A stretch of 64,000 nt of DNA from Trema orientale (taxonomy: Eukaryota; Streptophyta; Magnoliopsida; Rosales; Cannabaceae), in the NCBI GenBank assembly GCA_002914845.1, contig JXTC01000729.1:1-64000 (forward strand). The letters run 5' to 3'. Positions 13,101 through 24,900 of the stretch are shown piece by piece. Each line of letters starts with the position of its first letter. The stretch's first letter is position 1. Under the pieces are notes generated by a model. It worked only from the letters and a program-made list of their open reading frames with translations. It was not told where the DNA came from and did no database searches. The position numbers were made by a program, and so were the translations under genes.

Positions 13101-13950
13101 TTCACATACAAAAAGATTAAGATGTCGTGAAGTACCTTTTAGAACCTTAGTTATTGTCTTTGCTTCTGCTTCTGTGTCCAGCGAGTTGCATTTTTCGCTC
13201 ATTTGTTTCTGGTTTGTTATTCCCTTCAGGCAGGCGTGGGATCTTTGACGGTGTAATGGAAGGACTGCATCAGCACTGGAAGCACAGGGAAGTAGCTAAA
13301 GTAATTACAATGCAGAGATTGTTTCATCAGGTCATGTACACTGCAAAGTTTCTTGAAGCAGAAAGTGGTGGGATTTTGGTCTCGGTGGACAAGCTAAAAG
13401 AAGGCCATGCCATTATTCTTTACCGTGGAAAAAATTATCGACGTCCTTTAAAATTGATTTCTGGGAATCTTCTGACGAAAAGAAAAGCACTTCGTAGATC
13501 TCTTGAGATGCAGAGAATTGGAGTAAGATCAGTTTTTTCCCACTTGACTGAATTCATGTCTCAGGTAGGAATTTTGTACTAATAATTTTTCTCTTCCTGT
13601 TTCAGTCACTCAAGTTTTTTGCATACCAGAGACAGCGGGCAATCTCAGATTTGAAACTAAAACTGGTACTACTTAGAACTTGGCCCTGAAAATATGCTAG
13701 AACTTTATTTGTGCATCTTTTTAGAGTCTCATTTTATAAGCTTGGAAAAATTGTAAATGAAGCAATGCTTCTGAGAATTTTTTCCCCCTTCTCTGACCAC
13801 CTCTAACTGATACACCGAGGGATTAACAGTTAATATATCTCATTCTAATCTTTTGTGTTGCCTCACTTGTGAGAATACAGAGAACCTCAATCATTCTTAA
13901 GCATATGAATTTTACAGGAAACTCTGCTCAATATCTTGAAAGCTGAATGA
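7144..13950 (+). CDS. CRS1: Chloroplast group IIA intron splicing factor CRS1 (three CRM domains)
   Basis: The exons I derive are 7144-7971, 8645-9149, 9797-9927, 10637-10987, 11494-11650, 13230-13522, 13606-13665 and 13918-13950. All phases join and give about 785 residues. A Ser/Pro-rich N-terminus looks like a plastid transit peptide. The segment KMPTAPWMKGPL (from about residue 84) and the linker GGKLPWER are CRS1-like. Three CRM RNA-binding domains start near residues 204, 421 and 636, each with the late TGG/SGG...YRGK/YRG motif; the third has the GRRG loop. CRS1 is known to promote splicing of the plastid atpF group IIA intron. The third intron appears to be GC-AG. The last short exon (ending LNILKAE) is uncertain: an alternative acceptor at 13881 is also in phase, so the C-terminal 10-20 residues are the weakest part. 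Intron 5 holds two MITEs. Confidence 0.9.
9928..10636 (+). other. CRS1: GC-AG intron of CRS1
   Basis: The exon before it ends ...GAGCTCAAG and the intron opens gcaagt, the strong donor context AAG|GCAAGT. It closes ...taatgcag, and the next exon starts CGTCTCACAG. The join gives ELK-RLTGG, matching the CRM-domain spacing of the family. The nearest GT donor (seven bases further) would put the next exon out of phase. Confidence 0.75.
11235..11344. repeat. 55-bp tandem direct repeat in CRS1 intron 4
   Basis: Two adjacent copies, each starting gaaattgagtcac, continuing gccatcccatattttg and ending cagcttcatttggt, with a period of 55 bp and only a few differences. No function is implied. Confidence 0.85.
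11902..12138. mobile_element. TA-flanked MITE (Micron-like), copy 1
   Basis: Inverted ends ggttgccaatccagtaggta and, on the other strand, tggcaccaatctagtaggta. Directly outside both ends are (TA)n tracts. Internal landmarks are an agccgttgaattatcat word and a catcattaatgctat word. It lies in CRS1 intron 5. Rice Micron MITEs are known to sit within TA microsatellites, and this has the same placement, though family identity is unproven. Confidence 0.75.
12169..12419. mobile_element. TA-flanked MITE (Micron-like), copy 2
   Basis: A second copy of the preceding MITE in the same orientation, separated from it by about 30 bp of TA-rich DNA. It starts ggttgccaatccggtaggta and its far end reads gggcatcaatccagcaggta on the other strand. 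The two copies are about 85-90% alike by eye, so this is probably a tandem duplication or a repeated insertion into one TA tract. Confidence 0.75.
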
Positions 13951-14289
13951 AGAGAACATGATTTCTCTCTAGCGTTCTACTCATTTTTTGACTTGGATGC
14001 TACCAGATTGCTTACTCTGTCAGTCGCCAAATCATTCACAAAGTAAGGTTTTGTGATCTTGACAAATTGTCTACAATTTTTTTTTTCACTACAAGTTATT
14101 TTCACCCTATGAAAGTGACTCACTAATATAAGTGCGCTGTGCACAAGAATTCTAAAATATTTAGCTCTATTCTAGTTAAAGCCTTTTACGTGTCTGTCCA
14201 TTGATCAAGGAAAACATTAATCTTGCTAAATTCTTGATTACCTCTGTCTATAAGTTTTGTGGCATTCTCTTTGCCCTTGTAGTATCATT

Positions 14290-16090
14290 AAGGGTTAATA
14301 TCATTTGGGGTTTCCTTGGCCCGCCCACAGCATGTGATCCCCTTAGAAGGGTAATAGATGGATGAGAGCAGTTTGTCGAGTGATCCATTGGGCATGAAGA
14401 TGGGAGCAGTTTTGGATCTCTCAAAACAGAAAACCAAAAGGCTGACAATGTTTTCATGGGCAGTTGTACTAATACTGGCAACTTCATTGAGAAATTCTTC
14501 TCCTTTACATTTGGATTCACTTAAAATCTTCACTGTCACCAGAGATCCATCAGGTAATTTTCCTCAGTAAACACTACCATATCTTCCTTTCCCTAATTTA
14601 TTATTTAAAGAGTTGGTCACTTTCTTCACCTCTGAATAACTATAGCTTCTAAAAGTAAAGGATGCACATTTCAGTAGATAAGCCTCTATGTTTTCAGTGT
14701 TCTTCATTTTCCAGAATACTTTTAATACGTCCTACTTGGACTTACTTCTTAGGCAACAAGTCATGATTGCTATGACTGCTGTACTACAAATCTCAGCTGC
14801 AACTGCTGTTTGAGAAAAAGTGAAATAAAAAATATACATTTGCGTGAATCAGATGTATATTCATGGGGATTATTTCGAACTGAAACTACGTAATTGTTAG
14901 AACTTACGCAAATGATGGGGGGATAAAAGGAAAAAAAAAAGAAAGAAAAATTCCTTTTTGGCCATTTGATTAGTTTTTAGGTATCAAAGTGAAGGTATAT
15001 AAGAATCACATTAGAGATATTTCTTATCGAAATTCTTCTCCCCGAACCCAATGTTGATCCTGCTACATATTATGATATTAATGACAAAATTTATAAGCTA
15101 CTAGTATTTCTTAACTTTTTGAGATTATATTTCCTATTGAAATGTGGGTACCATGTTTGTAAGAAATGTCTTTATTAGTCTCGTCTTCAAGTTCAACGCT
15201 TAATGAAGCTACAACTGCAAGACTTACACTACAACCACCAAGTGCTTAACCATCTTACACAGCAAGATATTGAAATGTGTTGAGAATATGATGGCAACAA
15301 TTATGATTTGTTTGTTTTAAAGACTTTAAACTTAAAACTTAATTGTCTAATCAAATTTCTGAGACACTTGTTCAGCTGCTATAAACTGTCATAGTTAATT
15401 ACATCTTTTACTTAACAGAAGAAAAAAGAAAGAAAAACAATTATGTTCGTAGCATTCATGTCAACATGCAAATAGGGGAAATCATTACTTGACTGAGTTG
15501 GTTTAATCTATTAGATTCAATTGGCACTCCTCTTCTAACATTAAATTGAACCTTAGGCTGGAAGGTGAACAGAGTTTTCCCTGTTTTATGATTCTTTTAA
15601 TATACCAAAATGTAGGCTTTTGTAGTGGTAGTTATATATTTACTGATTGTGTTGTGTATACAGGGACTCTAACAAGCGGAGAAAAAGGCAGCAATACTTG
15701 TCTTCAAAACCAGAAACTCGAAATGCTAGTCTGAAAAAAGTATCTGCTCAAAATGTGTTCAAGAGAAGGCACATGTACCTTCGGGACACTTAAAATAAAT
15801 AAAGATTGATCAGGGTAAAGGCATATGAATTGGAAATATGAAATTATATCCCCGACTTCCTGTCAGAGTTGAGACATACTGAACGTGCTGTATAATTTAT
15901 GATCCACTGCACTCCAAATCCTTTGTTTAGAACTTCAGTAACAGATGAAATGTTATCCATGGGAACCATTGCTGCTGTTTGGAGCACTGGTATGGTGATA
16001 ATAGGATTGTGTGCTTCAAAAAGGATATATTATGTTGTCAATGTTACTGCACTTGAATTTATGACTACAGGCAATGTTTCTATGTCACTG
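14290..16090 (-). pseudogene. Decayed LRK10-like receptor kinase, copy A
   Basis: Two pieces of an LRK10-like gene survive. At about 14340-14660 the minus strand encodes SYSEVKKVTNS, then GKGRYGSVY, an in-frame stop, then KLPDGSLVTVKIL and [10 protein letters not shown], that is, the N-lobe of the kinase; the rest of the kinase is missing and the sequence runs into unrelated DNA. At about 15850-16090 it encodes IITIPVLQTA, NISSVTEVLNKGFGVQW and VCLNSDRKSG, the WAK-associated cysteine-rich ectodomain. The about 1.2 kb between them matches the corresponding part of copy B. The galacturonan-binding N-terminal domain was not found. It lies tail-to-tail with CRS1, so it is not part of that gene. 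Confidence 0.75.
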
Positions 16091-16174
16091 GCAGATAAAG
16101 ATGCTGGAAGAATTAAGAAAATGGCCGCAAAAGCCAGATGGAGAAGATGGAAAGTTGGTGGAGGTATCAGATGA

Positions 16175-16854
16175 AACATGAGAATATGTTGACTTCAACT
16201 CTGAAAGGTATTACTTTTAGTAAAAAACATGGGAACAATGGGTTGGTTATTGAGGAGGCTTTCTTTTCTTTGAATAGGCGTAGTTTAAGTTGATTGGTTC
16301 AGGTTTCACTTGTCAAAGAATGGTTTTGCCTGAAATCTTCCTCTATTATTAGATAACACAAACCAGGTTCATGCCCCCACGGGTAAGTAGCTACATTGAC
16401 AATGAAGTACTATTTATTGGTCTTGATATGACTTCCTATTAAGATAGTGTCTAATATTCAAAGCACGAAAAAGTATCTTCTTGCTTCTGCTGTTTTCGTC
16501 AGCTAGATGGGGACAACAATAAGTTTACCATAAAATGACAGAATGAGGAGATCGACAGGGTAATTTTTAGTAGAATGAGTACCAAGTCATATAACAGTTG
16601 AAGATTAACAGTTCAATTTTACCTGTTTTTGTGAAGCAGTAGACAGCTTTAGATCGAAATGCAGTTTGTTCTGAGTTGCAAATTGAGTAAACAATCGTTG
16701 GCTGTTGTTGCATTTACATTATACAAGAAACTGTGTACAGTTTTGAATGAATATTGTGGAAGTTCTACTGTAAAGAAGTGTCATGATTTGTGGTCATAAA
16801 TATTAATTGCCTGAAAGCTGTTTCTCTCTAAGAGAGACGCCCTTAAACGTTTAC
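16175..16854. other. Intergenic between pseudogene A and BAHD gene
   Basis: No gene recognised. It presumably includes the 3' UTR of the minus-strand BAHD gene at its right edge, but no clear polyadenylation signal was assigned. Confidence 0.4.
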
Positions 16855-18321
16855 TCAAGCAGTCTTTTCCTCGAGACCTTGTGCAAACAGAGACACGAAA
16901 GTTTCCATATGCTGTTTCTTCAAAACAATCCCTATCTCAACTCCTCCATCCCCATCTCTGCTGTCTGCAAAGTTCATTGCTCCTGTCCCGTCTCCGGTAG
17001 CCATTTCAACCTTCTTTGGCCTTCCCCATCCAAAATCAGTGCCGTAAACATCGAACCTATTCGATTCGATAGCAGAGTATACTCTTCGTTCGGGTGCTGC
17101 AGCATCCCCACTTTGCGAATCACTACTTTTACTCGAAATCACCGATAAAACCTGATTCTCAGACTCACTTAGAACTCCATCAATATTATTTTCCAAACTC
17201 CTTATAGCTTCACTAATGGCGTTTACGGCCACAACAAACCCTTCTGTTCCCAATAGAGCTTCTCTCTCCGCAACTACGAACTTAATTCCGGAGCAGTTTC
17301 CAAAATATGACATAGCTATAGGAGGATCCAAGCGAAACCTACATTCCACAGGGAAAACGAGAACTATGTTGTCGTCGTCGATACCTTCCGCCTTTACTAA
17401 ACAAACCCATGTATAAGCACACGTTAGAGAAAATGCTGACAAGTGACGAACTACAGGAAGACAACGATCACGAGCACAATCGTCCTGGTTTACCGTTAGT
17501 ACTAACCGCCTTAGTTCTTCTATTTTCACACGTGAAAATCGGAAGGTGCCTCGAACTGAATCCGGTGCATCGCTTTGTTCCAATGGAAGTACGCTTCTAT
17601 TTAGCCACTGGTTCGAGGAGAAGATGGCTTGGAGCTTGGCAGGTTCCTCGATCAGGGTTCTGTCGTAGAGCGGCGTTAGCTCTGGCGGCAGCAGCGGAGA
17701 TTGATCAGAATACTTGTCTCCTCCACGTGATGATAGTGACCTGCATATGTGAGCCCATGACTTGGTGAACATGGCCAGGCTTTTTCCATCAACGACGCCA
17801 TGATTCGCAACTATGCCAATGGAAAACCCGCCGGACTCGGGAAAAAAGGTGATCTGAATTGTCAAAACCTGGGCTTGTTCATGGGACACGGCCAACTTGG
17901 GTAGGAGATGATGGTACTCCGTGGCATCCCAAAGCTCGTTTCCCTCGCAGCCCGAGAGGCGATAGAAATCGGCGTTGGACTTGGCCACGGTGACGGAAAC
18001 TGCGTCGCCTTGGGCGAAAACGACAACGGGCTTGGGAGAAGTTGGTGGCCACGTTATGTTTCCAGCGAGAGGGAAGTAGTGGAGGAGGGTTAGAGAGAGC
18101 GAGTGTTTGAGTCTTGGAAGGATGGAGTCTGAGAAGGATGTCGTTTTCGACGTTTGGTAGAAGTAGAGGCGTTGAAACCGTGTCAACCTTATCCACTGCA
18201 TATCGAAGAAGGTGAGGGGAAGAAAGTTTGGAGAAGTTGAGGAATGATCTGGTGTGGCTGCTGGTGGCGGAGGAGCCACCATGCAGACCTCAACTATCTC
18301 CACCGCGTTTGGTTGTGCCAT
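16855..18321 (-). CDS. BAHD acyltransferase, malonyltransferase-like
   Basis: An intact single exon of 488 residues. BAHD enzymes move an acyl group from acyl-CoA to a hydroxyl or amine of a plant metabolite, in the cytosol. The catalytic motif is HGVVD at residues 174-178 (HxxxD), the structural motif DFGWG is at 429-433, and YFGNC is at 339-343. The N-terminus (VEIVEVCMVAPPP, LPLTFFDMQWIR) and the late RPKKVE match the anthocyanin/phenolic glucoside malonyltransferase clade (PMAT1, coumaroyl/malonyl transferases). The length is slightly above the usual 440-470 because of a Ser-rich stretch before the DFGWG region. The substrate cannot be fixed from sequence: malonyl-CoA is likely as donor by clade, and a phenolic glucoside or flavonoid glucoside as acceptor is inference. 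The start is the first ATG, with the expected N-terminus of the family. Confidence 0.93.
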   Translation of the reverse strand: MAQPNAVEIVEVCMVAPPPPAATPDHSSTSPNFLPLTFFDMQWIRLTRFQRLYFYQTSKTTSFSDSILPRLKHSLSLTLLHYFPLAGNITWPPTSPKPVVVFAQGDAVSVTVAKSNADFYRLSGCEGNELWDATEYHHLLPKLAVSHEQAQVLTIQITFFPESGGFSIGIVANHGVVDGKSLAMFTKSWAHICRSLSSRGGDKYSDQSPLLPPELTPLYDRTLIEEPAKLQAIFSSNQWLNRSVLPLEQSDAPDSVRGTFRFSRVKIEELRRLVLTVNQDDCARDRCLPVVRHLSAFSLTCAYTWVCLVKAEGIDDDNIVLVFPVECRFRLDPPIAMSYFGNCSGIKFVVAEREALLGTEGFVVAVNAISEAIRSLENNIDGVLSESENQVLSVISSKSSDSQSGDAAAPERRVYSAIESNRFDVYGTDFGWGRPKKVEMATGDGTGAMNFADSRDGDGGVEIGIVLKKQHMETFVSLFAQGLEEKTA

Positions 18322-19043
18322 TGGTTACCTAGTTAGTGCTATTCCAATTCTTTGGCCTTGAAATAACATGCTATACAGGCAAATGAAATGTAGCGCCATC
18401 TAGTTTATTAAGGTCAAGTCAATGATTTGTGGTCATAAGTATTAGATGCTGTTCAAATATGGTGGTAAAGCATTTGGCTGATTTGGATGACTTCCAACTT
18501 TGGATTGTATCGACTAATTATTAGGAAAGTAGAAAAGTAAAACCACATGGACCTACCAAGCAAAAATATAAACGTCAATCTATTGGTTGGTAACTCGGTC
18601 TTCTTGGATTTTCTGGTGTGTCTTGTAAATATATGTTATTAATAATGCAGGGGTCTGGACCATGTCATATAAGTTTGTTCAGTAGTTGTTTCGTGATAAG
18701 AACAATACTATCTAGCTACTAAAGTTGTTAAGCTATAATTGGTAAAAAAAAAAAAAATTATTCTACTAGGATAAAGGACATTTTTTTTTGTAGAAATTTT
18801 TTTTTTGAATAAAGGATAAATGACATTTGAATTAGTCGTGTATTTTAAATTTTACTAGTTAGAAATTGATGCGTAACTTTCATATAATATGAATTATGAA
18901 AGTATAAATAAGATAGTGACGTTTATAATATCATCACTCTTATTTAAACTTGACACTTTTCTAATTTTTGTATAATTTATTACCATACGTCAAACTATAT
19001 GATAATGACGTCGTGGCATGACAAATATCCAGTTTGGATCCGT
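18322..19043. other. Intergenic, BAHD upstream region
   Basis: About 720 bp that should contain the BAHD promoter (transcribed leftward). It is AT-rich with no unambiguous TATA position. No other gene seen. Confidence 0.4.
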
Positions 19044-19477
19044 AGCTTTGTTTTGTACGGGGATTAGGATTGGATTATAGCATTGGATAGGCTTGTAATG
19101 AATTGGATTGGATGAACTTAATACTATTTCATGTTTGGTTAGGACTTGATTGGATTAAGATTATTATTATAATTATAACGTGGGATCCATTTTTTATTGG
19201 AATATATAATAAATTTATTTTATATTAGTTTAAATATTAAAATATAAAATATGTATAATGTGAAACCCACTAATTTAAAAAATTGAAATAAATGTGGGTC
19301 CCATCACTTTTGAATGTGGGATTAATAATCCACACTTTTGAGCGAGATAAATTATCCCACTTACATGGGACTATTTTGGGGTTGTGGATTATTTATCTTA
19401 ATCCCAAGTTGACATCTGACATGGGTATGAGATAAATAATCCCAATCCCAATCCTAGTCCCATATACCAAACAAGGC
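19044..19477. mobile_element. MITE with tttg.ttggta..gggattaggattgg ends
   Basis: The left end reads gctttgttttgtacggggat then taggattgg. The right end on the other strand reads gccttgtttggtatatggga then ctaggattggg, an imperfect terminal inverted repeat of about 40 bp. There are further inner pairs, such as gtgggattaataatccac near 19320. It is non-coding. It looks like a hAT- or Harbinger-type MITE, but no clean target duplication was found. Confidence 0.6.
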
Positions 19478-19564
19478 GCTTGTTTGCATAGATCGAAAAA
19501 AATAAATACCACTGAGACGAAATAACTAAATTAAGTCCGTTTCTTTGGAGTTCCTAGCTTGGCA

Positions 19565-19855
19565 TTTAGGTGGATGACCAAAATTTTAAATTTAATTAAG
19601 TAGATGACCATTTTTAAAAATTTATAGCTAAATGTCCAGGTATATATATTTTTACACTTGGTAGATATGTGTATCTACCAATTTTAGTTACTATAATGAA
19701 ATGCACTGGGTATGTAATTTTTTATACTTGGTATATAAAATTTTACACTTGGTATATAAGCATATATTTCGGACATTTTGCTATAATATTTGACAAAGGG
19801 ACATTTACTGAAATTGGGCCCTTTGGTCATATTTCTATAAGCCCCTTATCTAAAT
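19565..19855. repeat. Dispersed repeat, copy 2
   Basis: The counterpart of 420-705: starts tttaggtggatgacca, contains several acttggtatataa words, ends with ttgggccctttggtcat and ataagcccctta. Non-coding; class unknown. The sequence from 19856 to about 20150 shows nothing recognisable. Confidence 0.5.
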
Positions 19856-20149
19856 AATGAGTTGTTTGTATATGTATAGTTATTAATTATAGTACCATAT
19901 TACGCCTTTCTATTATTTTAGGATTATAGTTTCTATACTTATCCACTTATTTATGCATTTCACGCTTTTTGGAAGAAAAGAAAAGGTGGTATTATAATTA
20001 TTAAAAAAATACGCTACAAGGGAGTAGAAATACAAGTAGAGCAAGAAAGAAGCCAAAATTCTCTCTTCTAAGTAGCATCAATAGCAGAGTGGAACATAGA
20101 GTGCTTAGTTAGGAGTTCAAAGAAAGTTGATTTCAGTTTGGTCAGAGAA

Positions 20150-21600
20150 TCCAGGTATTCATTTTATGTTCCCATTTTGAAGTCAAGATTTCAGTGCCAC
20201 CACCGAGCCACGAGGTAGGTTTCCTCGGTAAACACTACCATAGCCTCCTTGCCTCTAATTTTTCTTTGAACAAGTTGGTCATTTTATTTACTTCTGAATA
20301 ACTATATGTTCTTGGAGTAAAGATTCCACATTTCAGTAGAAAAGCCTCTCTATGTTTTGTGTTTTTTTGACTTCTTCGAGAATATTTTTTAATTTGTTCA
20401 ACTTGGACTTCTTCTTAGGCAAGAAGTCATGATTTCCACATCACTGTTATACTACACATTCCAACTGCAACTGCTGCTTGGAGAAAAGTGAATTCAAGAA
20501 ACATATCCGTAGGGATTATTATTAATTGAGACTATGCATCTCTTACTACTTAGGAAAATGTTGTTCGATGGAAAAAAAAAAAAGAAAAAAAATTTCTTTT
20601 TTAGTTTTGAGATCATAATGAAGGTACGGAAGGATCACATTAAAGATATTACGTATAAAATTCTTCTCAAACTGAAAAGTGTTCAGCATTTGTTAGTGTT
20701 GTCTTCCTGAAAGATTGTGCTAAAGCTAGAGCTGCAAGGCATACACTACAACCACCAAGTGCTTGATCATCTTCCAAAGCAAGATATCGAGACTGCTGAG
20801 TTTATGCTTTGTATGTTTTAAAGACTGTTAAAACCATTAGTTAATTGTCTAATTAAAATTCTGAGATACTTTCTCAGGCTTTCTGTAAATTGTTACAGTT
20901 AATACGATTTGTAATGAAAAACAATTTTTGTTGGTAAAATGTATGTCAATCTGCAACTAGATGGGAAATCATTACTTGACTGACTTGGTTTAATCTGCTA
21001 GATTTTGATGGCACTCCTCATCTTCTAACATAAATTAAACCCTTGGCTGGAAGGTGCACAGAATTTTCCCCCTTTAATGATTCTTTATATAGCAAAATGT
21101 AGACTCCGGTAGTTACATGTTTAACGTTGTCTGGTATATGCAGGGACTAACAAACAGAAAAAAGGCACCAATACGTTTTTCAGAACCAGAAACTCAAGTA
21201 ACTAGCCTAAAAGATGTGTCTGCTCCAAAGGTTTCAAGAGAAAGCTCAGGTGGGACACTTCAATAAATAAGGTCGATCGGGGGCAAAAGAAGAGTTGGCC
21301 TTGAAATTCCGTTGCACATGTACCTCTGGGAAACCGATGTTATGTCTGTATTTGCCCACAAGAGTTGACTTACGTACCGAACATGATGATCTATGATCCA
21401 CTGCAATTCAACCCTTCATTCAGAACTTCGGTAACAGATGAAATACTATCCACGAAAACCTCTCCCGATGTTCGGAGTACTGGTATGATGATAGTAATGT
21501 TGCATGCTACAAAATTATGATGAGCTGGAACGGAGCTGATGGTATAAAATCCAGTTTCTTTCGTGACATTGTCAAGGTTCAAACAAAATTGCAATTTGTG
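20150..21600 (-). pseudogene. Decayed LRK10-like receptor kinase, copy B
   Basis: The minus strand keeps a kinase N-lobe scrap at about 20160-20335 (TYSYSEVNKMTN, then after a 1-base loss GYGSVYRGNLPRGSVVALK and a stop) and a longer ectodomain scrap at 21391-21594 (VACNITIIIPVLRTSG, SISSVTEVLNEG), the WAK-associated region. The intervening DNA, including the gcaactgctg, ggctggaaggtg and cagggactaac blocks, matches copy A in the same order, so the two pseudogenes come from one duplication that included introns. It lies directly behind the intact kinase gene at 21910-26368 on the same strand. Confidence 0.75.
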
Positions 21601-21909
21601 TTACTTTGTGTGACGTGTATTCGAGAAGAAACAAGTACTAGCTGTTGGTGTTTGTTTTTAGTTTCGTTTTTTTTATGTATTAATTGCATTGTTCTAAAAC
21701 TTCCCACTTCTCAAAGCTTTATAACTGAAGGAAGAAGAAGAAATTAGCAGAGTATACCACTGCAATCCTTGATGCAAACGAGGTAAGCTACATTTATCTC
21801 TCAAATTCTTTGAGAAGGGAATCAACCCGTAGATTCTATTAACATATATTAAAAAACAATGGTGATCCATTGAATCTCAGGATGACAACGAGGAAGAGTT
21901 GGTGCGTAC

Positions 21910-24900
21910 TCATGTAGTAGAAGACGATGACTCTGGCGGAATTTGCAAGGACTGCAGACTACCTTCCAGCATCTCTACCACCTTTGTCATTGATGGTCTA
22001 TCTGAAGGCATGGTTTGAGTGCACCATAAACTCACGAGAATCATCTTTCTCACTTTTTCCTCTTCTTCTGTGCTTAGTTCCTCATCCAGCTTCAAGTTAT
22101 CATCCTCAATATGCTTGCGCAACCAATTGGGAAAATATATTTCACTAGTTCGAGACACTCCAGCATCAATATTCTTACGTCCTCCCACCATTTCGAGAAC
22201 CATCATCCCATAGCTATAAACATCTGACTTGTGAGACACCCCTCCAAAGTTCCTGCAAAACACTTCTGGAGCTATATATCCAGCTGTTCCTCTGGCACCC
22301 AACATAGACACAGTACTCTCGTCCGTTTGGCATAATTTTGCGAGTCCAAAATCTGAGATTTTGGGGCAGAAATTTTTATCCAAAAGAATGTTATGAGGTT
22401 TAATATCAAAGTGCAATATCCTTGTGTTACAACCGCGGTGCAAGTACTCTAATCCTCGCGCAATGCCAATTGAAATTTCATATAATGTACTCCATTCTAG
22501 TTGACAATTTGGATCCTTTGATCTTCTGTTAAATATGAACTTATCTAGTGATCCATTTGGCATATATTCATAAATCAAAGCTCTTTTGTTCCTCTCGTAA
22601 CAAAACCCAAGAAGAGTTACTACATTGATATGAGAAGTTCTACCAATACTAGCAACTTCGTTGATGAATTCTTCTCCATTCCCCTTGGAATTACTGAGGA
22701 GTTTTACCGCCACAAGACGGCCATCAGGTAAGTTTCCTTTGAATACAGCGCCGTATCCTCCTTTACCAATCTTCTCCGCAAATGCATTTGTCATTTTTTT
22801 CACATTTGCATAGCTATAACGCTTTGGGGAAAACGCTCCATAACTCCTTATAAATGCCTCCACATCAAACTCATCCCTTTTGTCGTTCTTAAAAAAAAAC
22901 ATTGATTTAGCTGATAGATTTCCCTTGCTGTAACATATAATCAAAAAGATTAATGTGATCCCAGTCACAGCCACGGCAATGCCTACATTGGAAGTAGCAA
23001 GACTTTAATCTCATTAATTTGTCCGAAGGAAAAACAGAGTAGAAAAATGTACAGACAATGTGAGTTGCATTTTTTATCCATCTTCTAAGTTTCTAACAAG
23101 AAGAGAATAATACGAAAGTCTGAGATTTATTGTACCTATGGCCAGATTACGCTTCCAAGATAATCCTGTAACAAAGAAGGAGAAGAGTAATTAAGAGTTC
23201 CCATATAGTATTATTTTTAGTCGGTCATTATTTTTGTAGTCATTTTCCTATTTTATATGTAACTTGGACACTACCAAAGGGATAACACTACGTATCCCAA
23301 TTTTTGTACCAAATTTTTTTACAAGTTATCACTATCTAATTGATGTGTTAAAATTTATCATAAATAAATTAAACATTATCACCAATAAGGTGGTGACAAA
23401 TCATATGCCACATGTGTTGGTATTAAAAATTTGGTACAAAAGTTAGTACCTCAAGTATTGTCTAAAGTTTTGCCCTCTTTTTTAATTTTTCTTTTTTTTT
23501 TAAATTTTTTTGTTTTTTTTGTTTTTCGGTTTTTTAAACAAGAGCACTACCAAAGTTAATAGGGTACATATACAGATGGAACAGATCAGTGGGATACCCT
23601 ATACAGATGGAACAGATCAGTGGGATTATAGACGTTGTTATGCGCAGTGACCTTAGGCTTTTGTAAGGTAAACATTCCGTAGTTTTCTAAGCACCCTGAT
23701 AATTCTATGGTGTTTATGGCTAATATTTGGTTATTACATTAGTAAAAAAGAGAGGACGTTTTGGTACAAAATAGCTTATCTAATTGTGTAATTGGCATCA
23801 ATGGCCTGATAGTTGGACATCATTTGGAGCAATACTATTTATCCTGGGGCGTGATTTTTTACAACCAGTTGTTCCTTATTTAAAAAAAAAAATAAAATTG
23901 GAGAATGGTAATTTTTTAAAAATTTAAATTATTTACTAATGCTCACACTTAAAAGGAAAAGACGGATATTGAGCCATGGCTCAGATTGTGTTGTTCACTC
24001 AGGATAATAAGCTTCATTTTTTCGGATAATAAACTAAGTATAGTGATTAAAGCAAATTGGTGATTGTGGTTAGGGTTGTTAAGCACATAACTTCATTCAG
24101 TTGTTGGGACAGACGCGGCCTCCCCCGGTTTCGTAGGTTTCAAGTTTTAGAGATGTAACTCTAGGCCGGCCGCGGCCCATGGGCCAACATAGGCCCGTCT
24201 TGATACTGTAGATGATCCGGCCCAACCCGTCTACTAGTTGTGAGCTGGACTGGACCATGATACTGTGCTCCGTGGGCCGGTCCTGTCTGGCCCTCTAATG
24301 TTCATAGGATGGGCTGGACTTGGGCCTGGACGGCCTAGGTGAGCCTGCCCATTCTGGTGAATTGCGGGTCGACCCATTTTGGCCCATTCTATTTTTATTT
24401 TTATATTTTTTTTTGTTTTTTTGTTTTTTTTTTTAATTTTGTTTTATGTAATCTTGAACATTTTATACTATTTTTATTACTAAACTAAGATTTTGTATTA
24501 TCCCATTGAATTTTACTTTTAAGATTTTTAATGAGACAGTCATATATAAATTTTTTGTTAATGATTTACTTAATTATTTAGTTCTATCCATATTAGTTTT
24601 TCTAAACTTAATAAATATTTATTAATACTTAAATTAATTATAATTGTATGTAAATTATTTAGGATTTCATAAAAAAAAAACTATAAAATTAAAAAAATGT
24701 TTCTTTTTTTTCTTTTTTTTGTTTTTGTTTTTGAACTAGAATGACCGACCCACAATGAGCTATTATGGGCCTGTGGGCTGGGCTGGCCCAGTCCAACTCA
24801 TATATATGGTGATCCATGAGATGAGCTCGACTGCTCTTTTTCTTCGGTGGGCCGACCTGACCCGACTCACGAAAATAATGGACTAGATCGGTCAACCTGT

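Noticed and set aside
15546-16174. Plus-strand frames that might be a late CRS1 exon or a separate gene
   Set aside because: The homologous stretch at 21040-21500 and the minus-strand WAK-associated translation show this is LRK10-like pseudogene DNA, and no phase-compatible join to CRS1 gives a conserved C-terminus.
16807-18093. Plus-strand frames over the BAHD gene
   Set aside because: They are shadows of an intact 488-residue minus-strand enzyme with the HxxxD and DFGWG motifs.
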